The notes under the pieces: model-generated
Seen by the model: only the letters and a program-made list of their open reading frames with translations
Database searches by the model: none
What the model was told of the DNA's origin: nothing
Part shown: piece after piece, positions 18,077-27,076 of the stretch
Numbering within the stretch: the first letter of the stretch is position 1
How the letters are laid out: every line of letters starts with the position of its first letter
Made by a program: the position numbers and the translations under genes
Assembly (NCBI GenBank): GCA_964563975.1
Contig: CAZLZJ010000001.1
Coordinates: forward strand, 62,001-126,000
Source: JAAYJR01 sp964563975
GTDB taxonomy: Bacteria > Bacteroidota > Bacteroidia > Bacteroidales > Prolixibacteraceae
Reading direction: 5' to 3'
Length of the DNA stretch: 64,000 nt

Positions 18077-18235
18077 TCAATACTTTTCACTATCCCTCTT
18101 TTTACTATTCTCCTCCATTTGCCATGGAACCACAAATCTTTCATGAGCAATATGATATTTAATGGTTCTGCGATAAGAAAACCTGTAAACAGGGTAGTTT
18201 TCAAAATCATTGTTATATTTCGCTGCTTTTTCCAT
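18077..18235 (-). CDS. Short hypothetical protein (52 aa) downstream of the type B cargo gene
   Basis: An ATG at 18235 opens a 52-codon frame ending at TGA 18077. Its product (MEKAAKYNNDFENYP... RFVVPWQMEENSKKRDSEKY) has balanced charge and aromatic content and looks more protein-like than the competing 67-codon frame on the same strand, which is hydrophobic and runs into the PorP gene. It follows the 912-residue secreted protein by 44 bp on the same strand. I do not recognise the family. It has no signal peptide, membrane segment or cysteine. Confidence 0.45.
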   Translation of the reverse strand: MEKAAKYNNDFENYPVYRFSYRRTIKYHIAHERFVVPWQMEENSKKRDSEKY

Positions 18236-18279
18236 GGTAAATGTGTTTACGAAAAAAAGGGGATTTTGTTATGGTTATT

Positions 18280-21018
18280 TCAATAAAATAGAGTAACAGT
18301 ACCCTGTTGTTTATGAAACTTTCCCAAAAAATCGAAATATTCCAGTACCCACACATACACTCCGGATTCCGCGTTTTGCCCATTTTGCAATTTTCCGTCC
18401 CAACCTTTCAAAGGACTTAATGATTCAAAAATAATTTCTCCCCAACGGCTGAATATAAACAGGTGATACCCCTTCTCTTCAATCCCCGGATGGTGTAACC
18501 TGAATTCACGGTCAGCCTCCTTTAGCGCATTTGGAGAGAATGCATTGGGCGGGTATATCTTCTCTACGGAAACTTTTACCTCCCGGCCGGCAAAATCATA
18601 ACAACCATATTCATTTCCGGCAAGCAGAGAAACATTATAAACTCCCATTCCCGGAAATCTGTGCTGCGGGCTCTCTTCAGACGATAATGGAGTCAAATCT
18701 CCAAAGTCCCATTCAAATATGTCTGCCCCTTCACTCAAATTATTAAATTTAATTTCCGGATCCGTAATATATGCCACCTCAGGGGAAGGTGAAAAATTTG
18801 CACGGGGAACCGGATAAACAAATACTTTACCCGGTAATAAAAGTGTGTCGACACATCCGGTAACTGATGAGTTTGCAAAAATTATAAGATCATAATATTT
18901 CCCGTCATCATTATACTCAGCCTCTATTGATTCTCCCTTACCTGTCTGTCCATTCCCGGCATCCCATATATAACTAACCTCATCAATAAGATCATCAGTT
19001 GTAATTGTCAGCTTTGTCTCAACAGGGGGGCAGCCTTTTATTGTGTCAGGTTCCACAAAAAAAGAGGGTTTTTTAGTGTAGGTCTTTACAATTTTTTCAC
19101 TTTTGCAGCCAAACTCAGTCACTGCCTGTATGCCAATCTTAACCGTTGGCTTTGACCAAAGCTTAAATTCCAGCGGCCCTGCGGTAAGACCGGGATCTTC
19201 TGTTATTTCAGAAGTTTTAAAATCAGACAGATCCCATATATACTTATCTCTTTCACCGGCAGAGCCTGCATAATTAATCTTCCCCGATTCAGGGTAGCAA
19301 AAATTTTCTTTAAAATCCAGTCCAACCGTAGGAATAGGATGTACTGTAATCACTTCAGGCAAATATCCCGAATTTTCGCATCCTTCGGCTGAAACAATTT
19401 TCAGCCATACATTAAAAGTGGTGTCAGTAAGTGTGTTATTTTCATAAATATGCGACGGAGCCTTTTCATCTGATGTTGTACCATCCCCAAAGTCCCAAAA
19501 ATAGCTTTCAACCTCTTCAACATCAATATTGCCAAATTTAACATCAAGAGGAGGGCATCCGGAAGAATTTTCTTCTACCCAAAAATCCATTTTGGGGGTA
19601 ACGGTAACAGATTGAAAACTTTGATCAATACAACCCTTCTCATCAATTTTAAGTCCCGCCTTTCTATTACGCTGACCAAAACCCAAAGGTATCTCCACAC
19701 TCTTCATTTCACTGCCTGAAGTATATACGGTATCGTTCGAATACCAGTAAAATATTGCCGGCCCCAAAGTGCTGCCCGTAAAATTAAGGTTTATATTATA
19801 CCCTTTGCAATCTCCCTCTTCTATAAAAAAATCAGCTTTGGGCTGATGCTGAAACTTCACGGTGACAATATCGGAATATTTACACTGCCCGAATACCTCC
19901 ACTTCAAAATTATACTCCCCGAATTTATCGGCTTTCAAAGTCGGAGTAAGTGTCGAATTTTCCAAAACAACGGCAGAAGCATCTAAAGAGTGTATCAGGA
20001 TATCAACATCCTGGTCATATTTAAGGTGTATCTGCTGCTCCTTCTCTCCGCAAACCAGCAAATCAGACTGGTCCAGCTGCAACAAAGGTTTTTCTCCTTT
20101 CTTTAAAAAACCTACAGCAGACAACTGAACTTCAGGATCACCCTCCATACCTCCATACTCCACAACATATCCCTGCGGATAATAATACTCTGTGCCCCCT
20201 ATATCAGGAAGATCATTCCACGACTTGGGCAAAGTACTGGGATTCATGTTCATATGAGCATAATGCTCTCTGCCCAAATTATTATTTGGCTCCCCCCTGT
20301 CCCAGAATGAATATCGTCCTTCTACAGGCCGTCCACCCTGTTCTACCGGTCCGCCATGCCAAAATGAGATACCTTCCTCGGGGCCGGTTACCCATTTCCA
20401 GTCTCCTTCATTCTCAGCATCGCTGGCACCTATCCATCCAACCCCATCAATCTTTGACCAAATAAAATCATTTTCTTCCTCAGAAGTAATTGTAGCCAGA
20501 TAACCCTGTAATCCGTAAAGAGTTTCCCGGGATGCCAGCTCTTTTGCTTTTGTCCAGGTTATCCCCCGGCTGCGAAAATATTTATAAAAATGACCTGTAT
20601 GAGGAAGATAATCAGCATCAATAAGGCTTACTGAAAATGATTTCTGCCGGAAAGCAGAGGGTTCTAAAAGATATTCATAAACTACATTTTTTATCTCCTC
20701 CATATACTCTTCGCCGGTACCTCTGCCGGTCAGCTCAAGATTACCGTAATTTCTATCCCATTTTGCAGAAAATTTTGACCCCTGATAATGAAGAGCATCC
20801 TCTTCCCTGTTATAATTTGCTATTGATATCTTAAACCCGTCGGAGGGGTTTTCAATATCTATATTTTGTATTAATATATCGGGAAAAACAGTTACAGGCT
20901 GACCACAATAATATATAGTGCCTTCCCCGGAGTTAACTATTTGCGGTATTTGACCCTGCCCCCAAAGAATTATTGTCAGAAAAAGAAAAAAGAAAAAAAG
21001 GGAAACCGGTCTTTTCAT
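18280..21018 (-). CDS. Secreted C-type-lectin/PKD protein with type IX secretion type B sorting domain
   Basis: 912 residues with an N-terminal signal peptide (SLFFFFLFLTIILWGQG). Residues of about 140-300 form a C-type lectin domain: GYLATITSEEENDFIW, GWIGASDAENEGDWKWVTGP, an EPN motif (mannose-type Ca2+ site) in GEPNNN, and SWNDLP. PKD-like repeats follow, including YFWDFGDGTTS and FEWDFGDLTP. The last 90 residues are a gliding-motility-associated (type B) C-terminal domain: YPPNAFSPNALKEADREF, FIFSRWGEIIFES, GWDGKLQNG, SGVYVWVLEY, GTVTLFY. The protein is therefore predicted to cross the outer membrane by T9SS and bind glycans at the surface. It is convergent with two PorP/SprF genes, the usual partner for type B cargo, and lies 15 bp after the DHOD-like gene. 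Confidence 0.93.
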   Translation of the reverse strand: MKRPVSLFFFFLFLTIILWGQGQIPQIVNSGEGTIYYCGQPVTVFPDILIQNIDIENPSDGFKISIANYNREEDALHYQGSKFSAKWDRNYGNLELTGRGTGEEYMEEIKNVVYEYLLEPSAFRQKSFSVSLIDADYLPHTGHFYKYFRSRGITWTKAKELASRETLYGLQGYLATITSEEENDFIWSKIDGVGWIGASDAENEGDWKWVTGPEEGISFWHGGPVEQGGRPVEGRYSFWDRGEPNNNLGREHYAHMNMNPSTLPKSWNDLPDIGGTEYYYPQGYVVEYGGMEGDPEVQLSAVGFLKKGEKPLLQLDQSDLLVCGEKEQQIHLKYDQDVDILIHSLDASAVVLENSTLTPTLKADKFGEYNFEVEVFGQCKYSDIVTVKFQHQPKADFFIEEGDCKGYNINLNFTGSTLGPAIFYWYSNDTVYTSGSEMKSVEIPLGFGQRNRKAGLKIDEKGCIDQSFQSVTVTPKMDFWVEENSSGCPPLDVKFGNIDVEEVESYFWDFGDGTTSDEKAPSHIYENNTLTDTTFNVWLKIVSAEGCENSGYLPEVITVHPIPTVGLDFKENFCYPESGKINYAGSAGERDKYIWDLSDFKTSEITEDPGLTAGPLEFKLWSKPTVKIGIQAVTEFGCKSEKIVKTYTKKPSFFVEPDTIKGCPPVETKLTITTDDLIDEVSYIWDAGNGQTGKGESIEAEYNDDGKYYDLIIFANSSVTGCVDTLLLPGKVFVYPVPRANFSPSPEVAYITDPEIKFNNLSEGADIFEWDFGDLTPLSSEESPQHRFPGMGVYNVSLLAGNEYGCYDFAGREVKVSVEKIYPPNAFSPNALKEADREFRLHHPGIEEKGYHLFIFSRWGEIIFESLSPLKGWDGKLQNGQNAESGVYVWVLEYFDFLGKFHKQQGTVTLFY

Positions 21019-21033
21019 TGTTACTGAACAATT

Positions 21034-22026
21034 TTATCTCCCTCTGTTTGAAAAATATTTCATGAATTGTGACCTTTCATAAATCATAGGATCAGTTACT
21101 TTATTGTAAGATACCCTGCCCTGAAAATCAGAGATCTTTGTAAAATTCCACCTTTTCATAAATTCAGTGATCTCTGAAAGCATTTGACTTACAATAATAT
21201 TTCCATTAATATAGAGGGATGAACATAACTGAGCAACCGAGGCTCCTGCAAGCAACTGTTTTATAACCGCCTTTCCATCATGGATACCTGTTGAAGCAGC
21301 AATATCAATTTCAGGAACTGTTGCAGAGACAAGCCCTACCCACCTTAATGTGTGCCTTATTTCAACCGGCGAACTGAAGATTTCTGATGAGATCATCTCT
21401 AACTTGTCAATATCTATATCCGGCTCATAAAACCGGTTAAACATCACTACTCCATTTGCACCGTAAGCCTTAAGCTTATCTACCATACTCAATATGTTAC
21501 TATGATAAAGCCCGATTTTTACAGAAACAGGAATTGAGATTTGGCTGCAAACTTTTTTCAGCACATCTGCATATAACTGTTCAATAACATGAGGCTCCTC
21601 TCTCCGGTCAACGGGAACATAAAAGATATTTAATTCAAGTGCATCGGCTCCGGCTTCCTGAAATACTTTGGCAAATGATGTCCATTCACTGGCAGAAACG
21701 CAGTTGACACTTGCAATAACAGGAATACTGACTGCCTTTTTTGACTCCTCAATAAGCTTAATATGCTTAGTAACAGAATTGTCGCGAAGATAGTTTTTGA
21801 TATAATCCTCTGCTTCAGGATATCCTATATTGTGATAATCCTGAAGTAACAGACTGGTCACTTCATTGTTGATCTGCTCCTCAAAAAGCGACTTCAGCAC
21901 AACTGCCCCAATACCTGCTTTTTCAAGGCTGACAATCTTTTCAACCGAACCTGTAAGGCCTGAACTGGCTGCAACAAGAGGATTTTTTAAAGTTAACCCG
22001 AGATAGCTTGTTTCTAAATTTACCAT
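21034..22026 (-). CDS. Dihydroorotate dehydrogenase-like flavoprotein
   Basis: 330 residues from the ATG at 22026 (MVNLETSYLGL). A longer frame would overlap yggS and is rejected. It has a TIM-barrel FMN fold: NPLVAASSGLTGS, VVLKSL (FMN Lys), ASVNCVSASEW, ADALELNIFY, VSVKIG, GANGVVMFNRF and a C-terminal phosphate-binding HDGKAVIKQLLAGAS. This is the DHOD-like family often annotated as dihydroorotate dehydrogenase 1B-like; no electron-transfer PyrK subunit is nearby, so a role in pyrimidine synthesis is not assured. It could reduce or oxidise another substrate. It is probably co-transcribed with yggS, 19 bp upstream. Confidence 0.85.
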   Translation of the reverse strand: MVNLETSYLGLTLKNPLVAASSGLTGSVEKIVSLEKAGIGAVVLKSLFEEQINNEVTSLLLQDYHNIGYPEAEDYIKNYLRDNSVTKHIKLIEESKKAVSIPVIASVNCVSASEWTSFAKVFQEAGADALELNIFYVPVDRREEPHVIEQLYADVLKKVCSQISIPVSVKIGLYHSNILSMVDKLKAYGANGVVMFNRFYEPDIDIDKLEMISSEIFSSPVEIRHTLRWVGLVSATVPEIDIAASTGIHDGKAVIKQLLAGASVAQLCSSLYINGNIIVSQMLSEITEFMKRWNFTKISDFQGRVSYNKVTDPMIYERSQFMKYFSNRGR

Positions 22027-22045
22027 AAATATGATTTTTAATAAT

Positions 22046-22708
22046 TTACCTTGAACCAAATATTTTACTGCCTATCCTCACAATGGTACTACCCTCTTCA
22101 ACAGCTACTTCATAGTCGTCCGACATACCCATTGATATCTCTCTGAAAACAGTATCTCCGCTAAAGTATGCAGACTTCAATTTTTCGAAAATAGATTTTA
22201 ACATCCTGAACTCACTTCTTACCACGTCACTGTTATCTGTGAAAGTTGCCATACCCATAACCCCCGCAATCTGTACATTCTTTAACTCAGCCATGACGCC
22301 TGACTCCAGAATATCAACCGCTTCCTCCTCTGATAAGCCAAATTTCGTAGATTCACGGGCTATATGAAACTGCAATAAACAGGAGATGACACGACCATAC
22401 TTTAATGCCTCTTTATTGACTGTTTTCAGTATTTTCAAAGAGTCTATCCCGTGTATCATATTTACAAACGGAACAAGGTATTTTGCTTTATTTGACTGAA
22501 GATGCCCTATAAAATGCCACTCAATGTCTTTAGGTAATTTTTCATATTTCCACAAAAGCTCCTGTGCCTTATTCTCACCAAAAATTTTATGACCTGCCCT
22601 ATATGCTTCCTCAATTATTTCCGGAGACTTTGTTTTACTTACAACAACCAATTTAACAGATTCCGGGAGAGTGCTTTTAATATCTGTAATATTTTTACCA
22701 ATATCCAT
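22046..22708 (-). CDS. YggS-family pyridoxal-phosphate homeostasis protein
   Basis: 220 residues from the ATG at 22708; a TTG seven codons upstream is less likely. It is a single-domain alanine-racemase-like TIM barrel. The PLP lysine lies in LVVVSKTKS, with conserved FGENKAQE, WHFIGHLQSNK, KFGLS, GVMGMATF and the phosphate-binding SMGMSDDYEVAVEEGSTIVRIGSKIFG. It has no catalytic domain for racemisation and is known to buffer PLP. It is the first gene of a probable transcript with the DHOD-like and secreted lectin genes. Confidence 0.95.
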   Translation of the reverse strand: MDIGKNITDIKSTLPESVKLVVVSKTKSPEIIEEAYRAGHKIFGENKAQELLWKYEKLPKDIEWHFIGHLQSNKAKYLVPFVNMIHGIDSLKILKTVNKEALKYGRVISCLLQFHIARESTKFGLSEEEAVDILESGVMAELKNVQIAGVMGMATFTDNSDVVRSEFRMLKSIFEKLKSAYFSGDTVFREISMGMSDDYEVAVEEGSTIVRIGSKIFGSR

Positions 22709-22726
22709 TTTCCGGTTATTTTCAAT

Positions 22727-22734
22727 CAAAAATA
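22727..22734 (-). promoter_or_regulatory. Possible -7 element for yggS (TATTTTTG)
   Basis: On the minus strand this reads TATTTTTG, an exact TAnnTTTG match 18 bases before the yggS ATG. No convincing -33 element is seen. Confidence 0.35.
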
Positions 22735-22827
22735 TAAATAAAGAACGTATTTAAGGCTTATTTTTAAACTATTTGTATTTCAGGCAGCCCTCTCCCCAAT
22801 AAAAAACATTTTAAAAAAAATTGAATA

Positions 22828-23916
22828 TTACAAGCCCGGCCACTCTCCGTTTTTAATTTTTTTAAGCTTAAACTTGTCAGGATCAACTATCACATATTTT
22901 ATCAATTTACGATTCCAGGTATAAGTTATATGAATAAGTCCGTCAGCAGTTTGAATGATTGCCGGATAGGAATACTCCCCTTTGGGATCAGCATCATTCT
23001 CAAGTAAAACTGCAGCCTTCCAGTTAATCCCGTCATCAGATACAGCTATATTTAAAATATTTCTTTTCCCCCACTCCGGAGAGGTGTCTATAATATGGTT
23101 ATATACCACAACATGTCTGCCGTCAGCAAGAGTAACGGCATCAATTCCAGAATTGGGAATGGGCAAGCCGGTTTTTTCCAATGAGGTCCATGTCCTGCCC
23201 TGATCATAGGACCATGAAGTAAGAATTTTTTTATTCCTGCTACGGCAAACCATCTGTAAAACCTGATTTTTATGTTTAAGAATACTTGGCTGAATAGCGC
23301 CAAAACTTTTACCGTCATTAAGCGGACCGGTACGTTCCCAGCTTTTTCCCCGGTCCGAAGTAAATTCCATATGAACACGCCATCCATCATCTTCAGTGCT
23401 TGAAGGACAAATAAGAACTTCATTTTCTAGCAACTCGGGCTTATTTTTTATTGGCCCGAAAATCTCTTCCGGTAACCGGTATGGCCTTGACCAGCTCTTC
23501 CCGTTATCCGATGAAGTAATATATTCACCCCACCACTCCCTGGGATTAGGTCCTTCTTTATAAAAAAGAAAAAGTTCATCGCCATAATTGAAAAGAACGG
23601 GATTCCAGGTAGGATAGCGCAGGTTGCCGTGTTGAATGCCATTGGCAACTTCAACGGGCACTGACCATTTCCCGTCAGAAAAGCAGCTTATCCATATGCC
23701 GACATCAGGATGCTTTTCATAGGTTCCCCCAAACCAGGCTGCCACCAATCCTTCATCTGTTTCCACTATTGTAGAGGCATGGCAGCTTGGAAAAGGAACA
23801 TCTGCAAGTTTATAGACAAACTCTGTGCTGACTATTGCCTGTGACCCGATAAAAGGATTACCGGAAAGAAGATAAAATGGCAGAATGGTCGTTAAAAAAG
23901 ATAAAATTGACTTCAT
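22828..23916 (-). CDS. Secreted sialidase-fold (BNR/Asp-box) protein
   Basis: 362 residues with an N-terminal signal peptide (ILSFLTTILPFYLLSGN). Four Asp-box-like repeats mark a six-bladed propeller: SSDNGKSW, TSDRGKSWERTG, SYDQGRTWTSL and SDDGINW. The region FPSCHASTIVETDEGLVAAW and NLRYPTWNPVLF places it in the BNR_2-type family frequently annotated as exo-alpha-sialidase. A clear FRIP motif is not present, so sialic acid specificity is unproven. It is the last gene of the seven-gene sugar locus, 10 bp after a sodium/solute symporter gene, so it probably releases the sugar that the symporters import. Confidence 0.8.
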   Translation of the reverse strand: MKSILSFLTTILPFYLLSGNPFIGSQAIVSTEFVYKLADVPFPSCHASTIVETDEGLVAAWFGGTYEKHPDVGIWISCFSDGKWSVPVEVANGIQHGNLRYPTWNPVLFNYGDELFLFYKEGPNPREWWGEYITSSDNGKSWSRPYRLPEEIFGPIKNKPELLENEVLICPSSTEDDGWRVHMEFTSDRGKSWERTGPLNDGKSFGAIQPSILKHKNQVLQMVCRSRNKKILTSWSYDQGRTWTSLEKTGLPIPNSGIDAVTLADGRHVVVYNHIIDTSPEWGKRNILNIAVSDDGINWKAAVLLENDADPKGEYSYPAIIQTADGLIHITYTWNRKLIKYVIVDPDKFKLKKIKNGEWPGL

Positions 23917-23926
23917 ATTAAAGATT

Positions 23927-25435
23927 TTAAATATTATTGAATTTTTCAGGTCTCTTTCGGGAAAATAGCTTCATAACAATAAATCCGGTAAGAAATATTA
24001 CTGTTGTTCCTATAACAATAGTCAGATTACTATGAAAAGGACTTCTGAACTCAATCCACTTTTCAGCTGTAAAGTATATCGGACTAAGGCTCATCCAGAT
24101 TATTACCAGTACACCTGCTATTACACCTGTTGCCGCATCAATTCTGCGGACTTTTTTTGTTAAAAAGGCCAAAAGGAACAAACCAAGCATTCCGCCGCTG
24201 AATATTGAAGCAAGCGACCACCATGCATTCAGCACACTTTCAACACCAACAAGCGACAAGGCAATAAGCACTCCCAAAAATCCGACACATGCAGAGGAGA
24301 GATACAACACAATCATTGAAGAGCCCTCACTTGCATTTTTATTAATGTAACGCCGGTAATAGTCTGTCAGTATAATTGTTGCCGTACTGTTCAAACTGGT
24401 TGACACAGTGCTCATTCCGGAGGCAAATATTGCAGCTATCAGTAACCCGGTAATACCTGCCGGCAAACCATGAACAATAAAATAGGGAAACACCTTATCT
24501 CCTTCTCCCGGCAGCTGAAGTGCTTCCGGCAACAGTTCCGGCATTGCAGTATAATATGAATAAAGGGCTGTGCCAATATAAAAAAATATAAGGGAGACAG
24601 GAAGATATAAAAGAGATCCGAAAAGAGCAGATAATTTGGCCTTTTTATCTGAATTGGTTGCCAGATAACGCTGAACAAAATTCTGATCTATCCCGTAATT
24701 TTGAAGGTTTATAAATAAACCGTAAACCAGTACCACCCAGAATGTTGATTCAGACAAGCCCGGCCCGAAACTGCCAAGGCTGAATTTATTATTTGCAGAG
24801 GCTATTTTAAAAATCTGCTGCGGCCCTTCAGGCATCGAAAAAGTAAGAACAAGTGCAGAGACAATCGCCCCCACAATGAGGGTGATCCCCTGAACAGTGT
24901 CAGTCCATACCACAGCCCTGATACCTCCCAGTACGGAATAGAAAGTGACGGCTATTCCCGTAATTATAATGATTATCTTTATATTCCAGCCGAACAATGC
25001 ATTCAAAGGCAGTGCTAAAAGCATCAATATTGCACCTGTCCGCATAAGCTGGGTAAGCAGGTAACATATAGAAGCATATATCCGGGCCCAGGCACCAAAT
25101 CTTATCTCTAAATAACTATAAGCAGAAATGCTGCCTATATTTCTGTATAGAGGAACAAAAAATCTGGCCGCCAGCACAGATGCAACCGGTATTGAAAAAC
25201 TAAATACCAATGCATTCCAATTGGACGAGTATGCATTGCCGGGAAGAGCCAAAAAGCTGATACTGCTGACAAAAGTTGCAAAAATTGACATTCCTACTGC
25301 CCATGCAGGAAGATTGCCTCCGCCGGATGTAAACTGCCCGGAGGTTCTGTTTTTATAAAAAAAACTGGCACCAAATAACACGGTACCCACAGATATAATA
25401 ATAAAAACCACAAGATCTAATGTGTTCAGCCCCAT
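23927..25435 (-). CDS. Sodium/solute symporter (SSS family), second of two
   Basis: 502 residues, about 13 hydrophobic helices with the SSS fold. Recognisable segments: GGNLPAWAVGMSIFATFVSSISFLALPG (TM1-2, substrate/Na+ region), GGIRAVVWTDTVQG, NYGIDQNFVQRYLA, and IFASGMSTVSTSLNSTATI (Na2 site region with paired Ser). It belongs to the sialic-acid/sugar-type SSS transporters of Bacteroidota. It lies 14 bp after the first SSS gene and 10 bp before the Asp-box gene. The substrate is inferred to be a sugar from context only. Confidence 0.92.
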   Translation of the reverse strand: MGLNTLDLVVFIIISVGTVLFGASFFYKNRTSGQFTSGGGNLPAWAVGMSIFATFVSSISFLALPGNAYSSNWNALVFSFSIPVASVLAARFFVPLYRNIGSISAYSYLEIRFGAWARIYASICYLLTQLMRTGAILMLLALPLNALFGWNIKIIIIITGIAVTFYSVLGGIRAVVWTDTVQGITLIVGAIVSALVLTFSMPEGPQQIFKIASANNKFSLGSFGPGLSESTFWVVLVYGLFINLQNYGIDQNFVQRYLATNSDKKAKLSALFGSLLYLPVSLIFFYIGTALYSYYTAMPELLPEALQLPGEGDKVFPYFIVHGLPAGITGLLIAAIFASGMSTVSTSLNSTATIILTDYYRRYINKNASEGSSMIVLYLSSACVGFLGVLIALSLVGVESVLNAWWSLASIFSGGMLGLFLLAFLTKKVRRIDAATGVIAGVLVIIWMSLSPIYFTAEKWIEFRSPFHSNLTIVIGTTVIFLTGFIVMKLFSRKRPEKFNNI

Positions 25436-25449
25436 AATTTGATTTTCAA

Positions 25450-27063
25450 TTAACTAAGCCATAAATATATACAAACAGTAACTATGGCAAGTATGGTAAG
25501 GTGAAGCCTCCAGTCGGTAACTCCTTCAAATTTTGCAATACGCCCGGAATAATCAATTGTTGTCTTAGCCAATTTTTCAGGAGCGCTCTTTTCGGTAAAT
25601 GCCGAAACCAAAAAAAGAATAGCCGTAATAATAATTTCAGCCCATAAACCTCTATATCCGAAATTAAATGTCAGCTTATGCTGAAGAAAAGGAAATAATT
25701 GCTGACTGCTTTCCTGACTGATCAATTGATCGGTAACAAACAAAGCTGCAAGAATGATTCCTGCCAATACAGATGCTGCTGCTCCTTTGAGAGTCACTCT
25801 CTTGCTTACAATCCCGAAAAATATAGCCGGAAAAACAGGTATTACCAAATATGCTGTTATTGTCTGCAAATATTTATATAATCCCTCATCATTTTTGTAT
25901 ATCAGATAGGCAGCTCCGATCCCCATTAAAGCAACAATCAAAATAACTATCCTGCCAATTGCTACCTGTCTCTTTTCAGAGGTATGGGGGCGAAACTCCA
26001 CAATAAAATCACGAACCACCAATGTCGAAACCGAGTTTAACACTGCAATAAGCGAAGTAACCAATGCAGCCATCAGTGAAGCAAGCAAAAGTCCCCGCGC
26101 ACCTTCGGGAAGCAGCTTGTTAAGTAAAAGAACGAAAGTCTGTCTTGTAGATTCACCCTCTAACTCTCCGGGAAAAAGAGCATAGGCAATTACTCCCGGC
26201 ACTGCAAAAAGAAACAGAGGAAAAAGTTTTAAAAAGACGGCAAACATTGCACCCCACCTTGCCTGTTTAATATCGGGAGCAGAAAGAACCCTTTGTACAT
26301 TCACCTGATCAATGCCCCAGTAAAAAATCCCTGCATAAAAGGCAGTGGCCAATATTCCCCAAAAAGGATAAACCGGATCATCATAGGGTGCTGTTATTAC
26401 CATCATATCAGGTGCTTTTTCCATAAGTCCGCTCCATCCGCCCACTTTATCCAACCCTATGAACAGCATTACAACAGCTCCTCCTATTATCAAAATCACC
26501 TGAATAACGTCAGAATAAGCAACGGCAGTAAATCCCCCAATCATAGTAAACACTGCCACCACCATGCCTATCCAGAAAACTGTAGTCATAACATTCCACC
26601 CAAGAATACTGTTTAAAACAAGTGCTCCGGCAAACATAGTGAAGGCAAGCTTAGTCATGATGCTTATGATAAGCATCAATATGGAAAAAAAAGTCCTTGC
26701 ACTGCGATTGTATCTTAGCTCCAAAAATTCAGGAATAGTATAAATCCTGTTTTTCATATAATAAGGGAAAAGAACAGCACATGCAAACCCAAGGGTAATT
26801 GCGGTTGTAAGCTCCACAGACCCTGCTGCCAGTCCGTAGCGGTATGAATCTCCCGACAAGCCCACCAAGTGCTCCGCACCAATATTAGTAGCAAAAAGTG
26901 ATGCTCCGACAACAGGCCATTTAATTGATCTTCCACCCAGAAAAAAATTAGTGCTGCTTGCTCCCGACCTCTTTTGAAATGCCTTATAAAGTCCAAATGA
27001 AAGGCTTCCAAGCATTACTGCCGACAAAATAACCCAGTCGGTTAAAGTAAGAACTAAATCCAT
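25450..27063 (-). CDS. Sodium/sugar symporter (SSS family, SGLT-like), first of two
   Basis: 537 residues, about 14 hydrophobic helices. Features of the SGLT branch: FFLGGRSIKWPVVGASLFATNIGAEHLVGLSG, GGFTAVAYSDVIQV, YWGIDQVNVQRVLSAPD and the Na2-site segment SLMAALVTSLIAVLNSVSTL. It is closer to vSGLT-like sugar carriers than its neighbour is, so the two are not a recent duplication. It starts 13 bp after the epimerase gene. Two different symporters in one locus suggest two related substrates or affinities. Confidence 0.93.
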   Translation of the reverse strand: MDLVLTLTDWVILSAVMLGSLSFGLYKAFQKRSGASSTNFFLGGRSIKWPVVGASLFATNIGAEHLVGLSGDSYRYGLAAGSVELTTAITLGFACAVLFPYYMKNRIYTIPEFLELRYNRSARTFFSILMLIISIMTKLAFTMFAGALVLNSILGWNVMTTVFWIGMVVAVFTMIGGFTAVAYSDVIQVILIIGGAVVMLFIGLDKVGGWSGLMEKAPDMMVITAPYDDPVYPFWGILATAFYAGIFYWGIDQVNVQRVLSAPDIKQARWGAMFAVFLKLFPLFLFAVPGVIAYALFPGELEGESTRQTFVLLLNKLLPEGARGLLLASLMAALVTSLIAVLNSVSTLVVRDFIVEFRPHTSEKRQVAIGRIVILIVALMGIGAAYLIYKNDEGLYKYLQTITAYLVIPVFPAIFFGIVSKRVTLKGAAASVLAGIILAALFVTDQLISQESSQQLFPFLQHKLTFNFGYRGLWAEIIITAILFLVSAFTEKSAPEKLAKTTIDYSGRIAKFEGVTDWRLHLTILAIVTVCIYLWLS

Positions 27064-27076
27064 AAGATGCGGTTTA

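Noticed and set aside
18007..18210. A 67-codon frame on the minus strand overlapping the second PorP/SprF gene
   Set aside because: It overlaps the end of the PorP gene and is in a different frame from the more protein-like 52-codon frame at 18077-18235; the hydrophobic stretch reflects AT-rich sequence.
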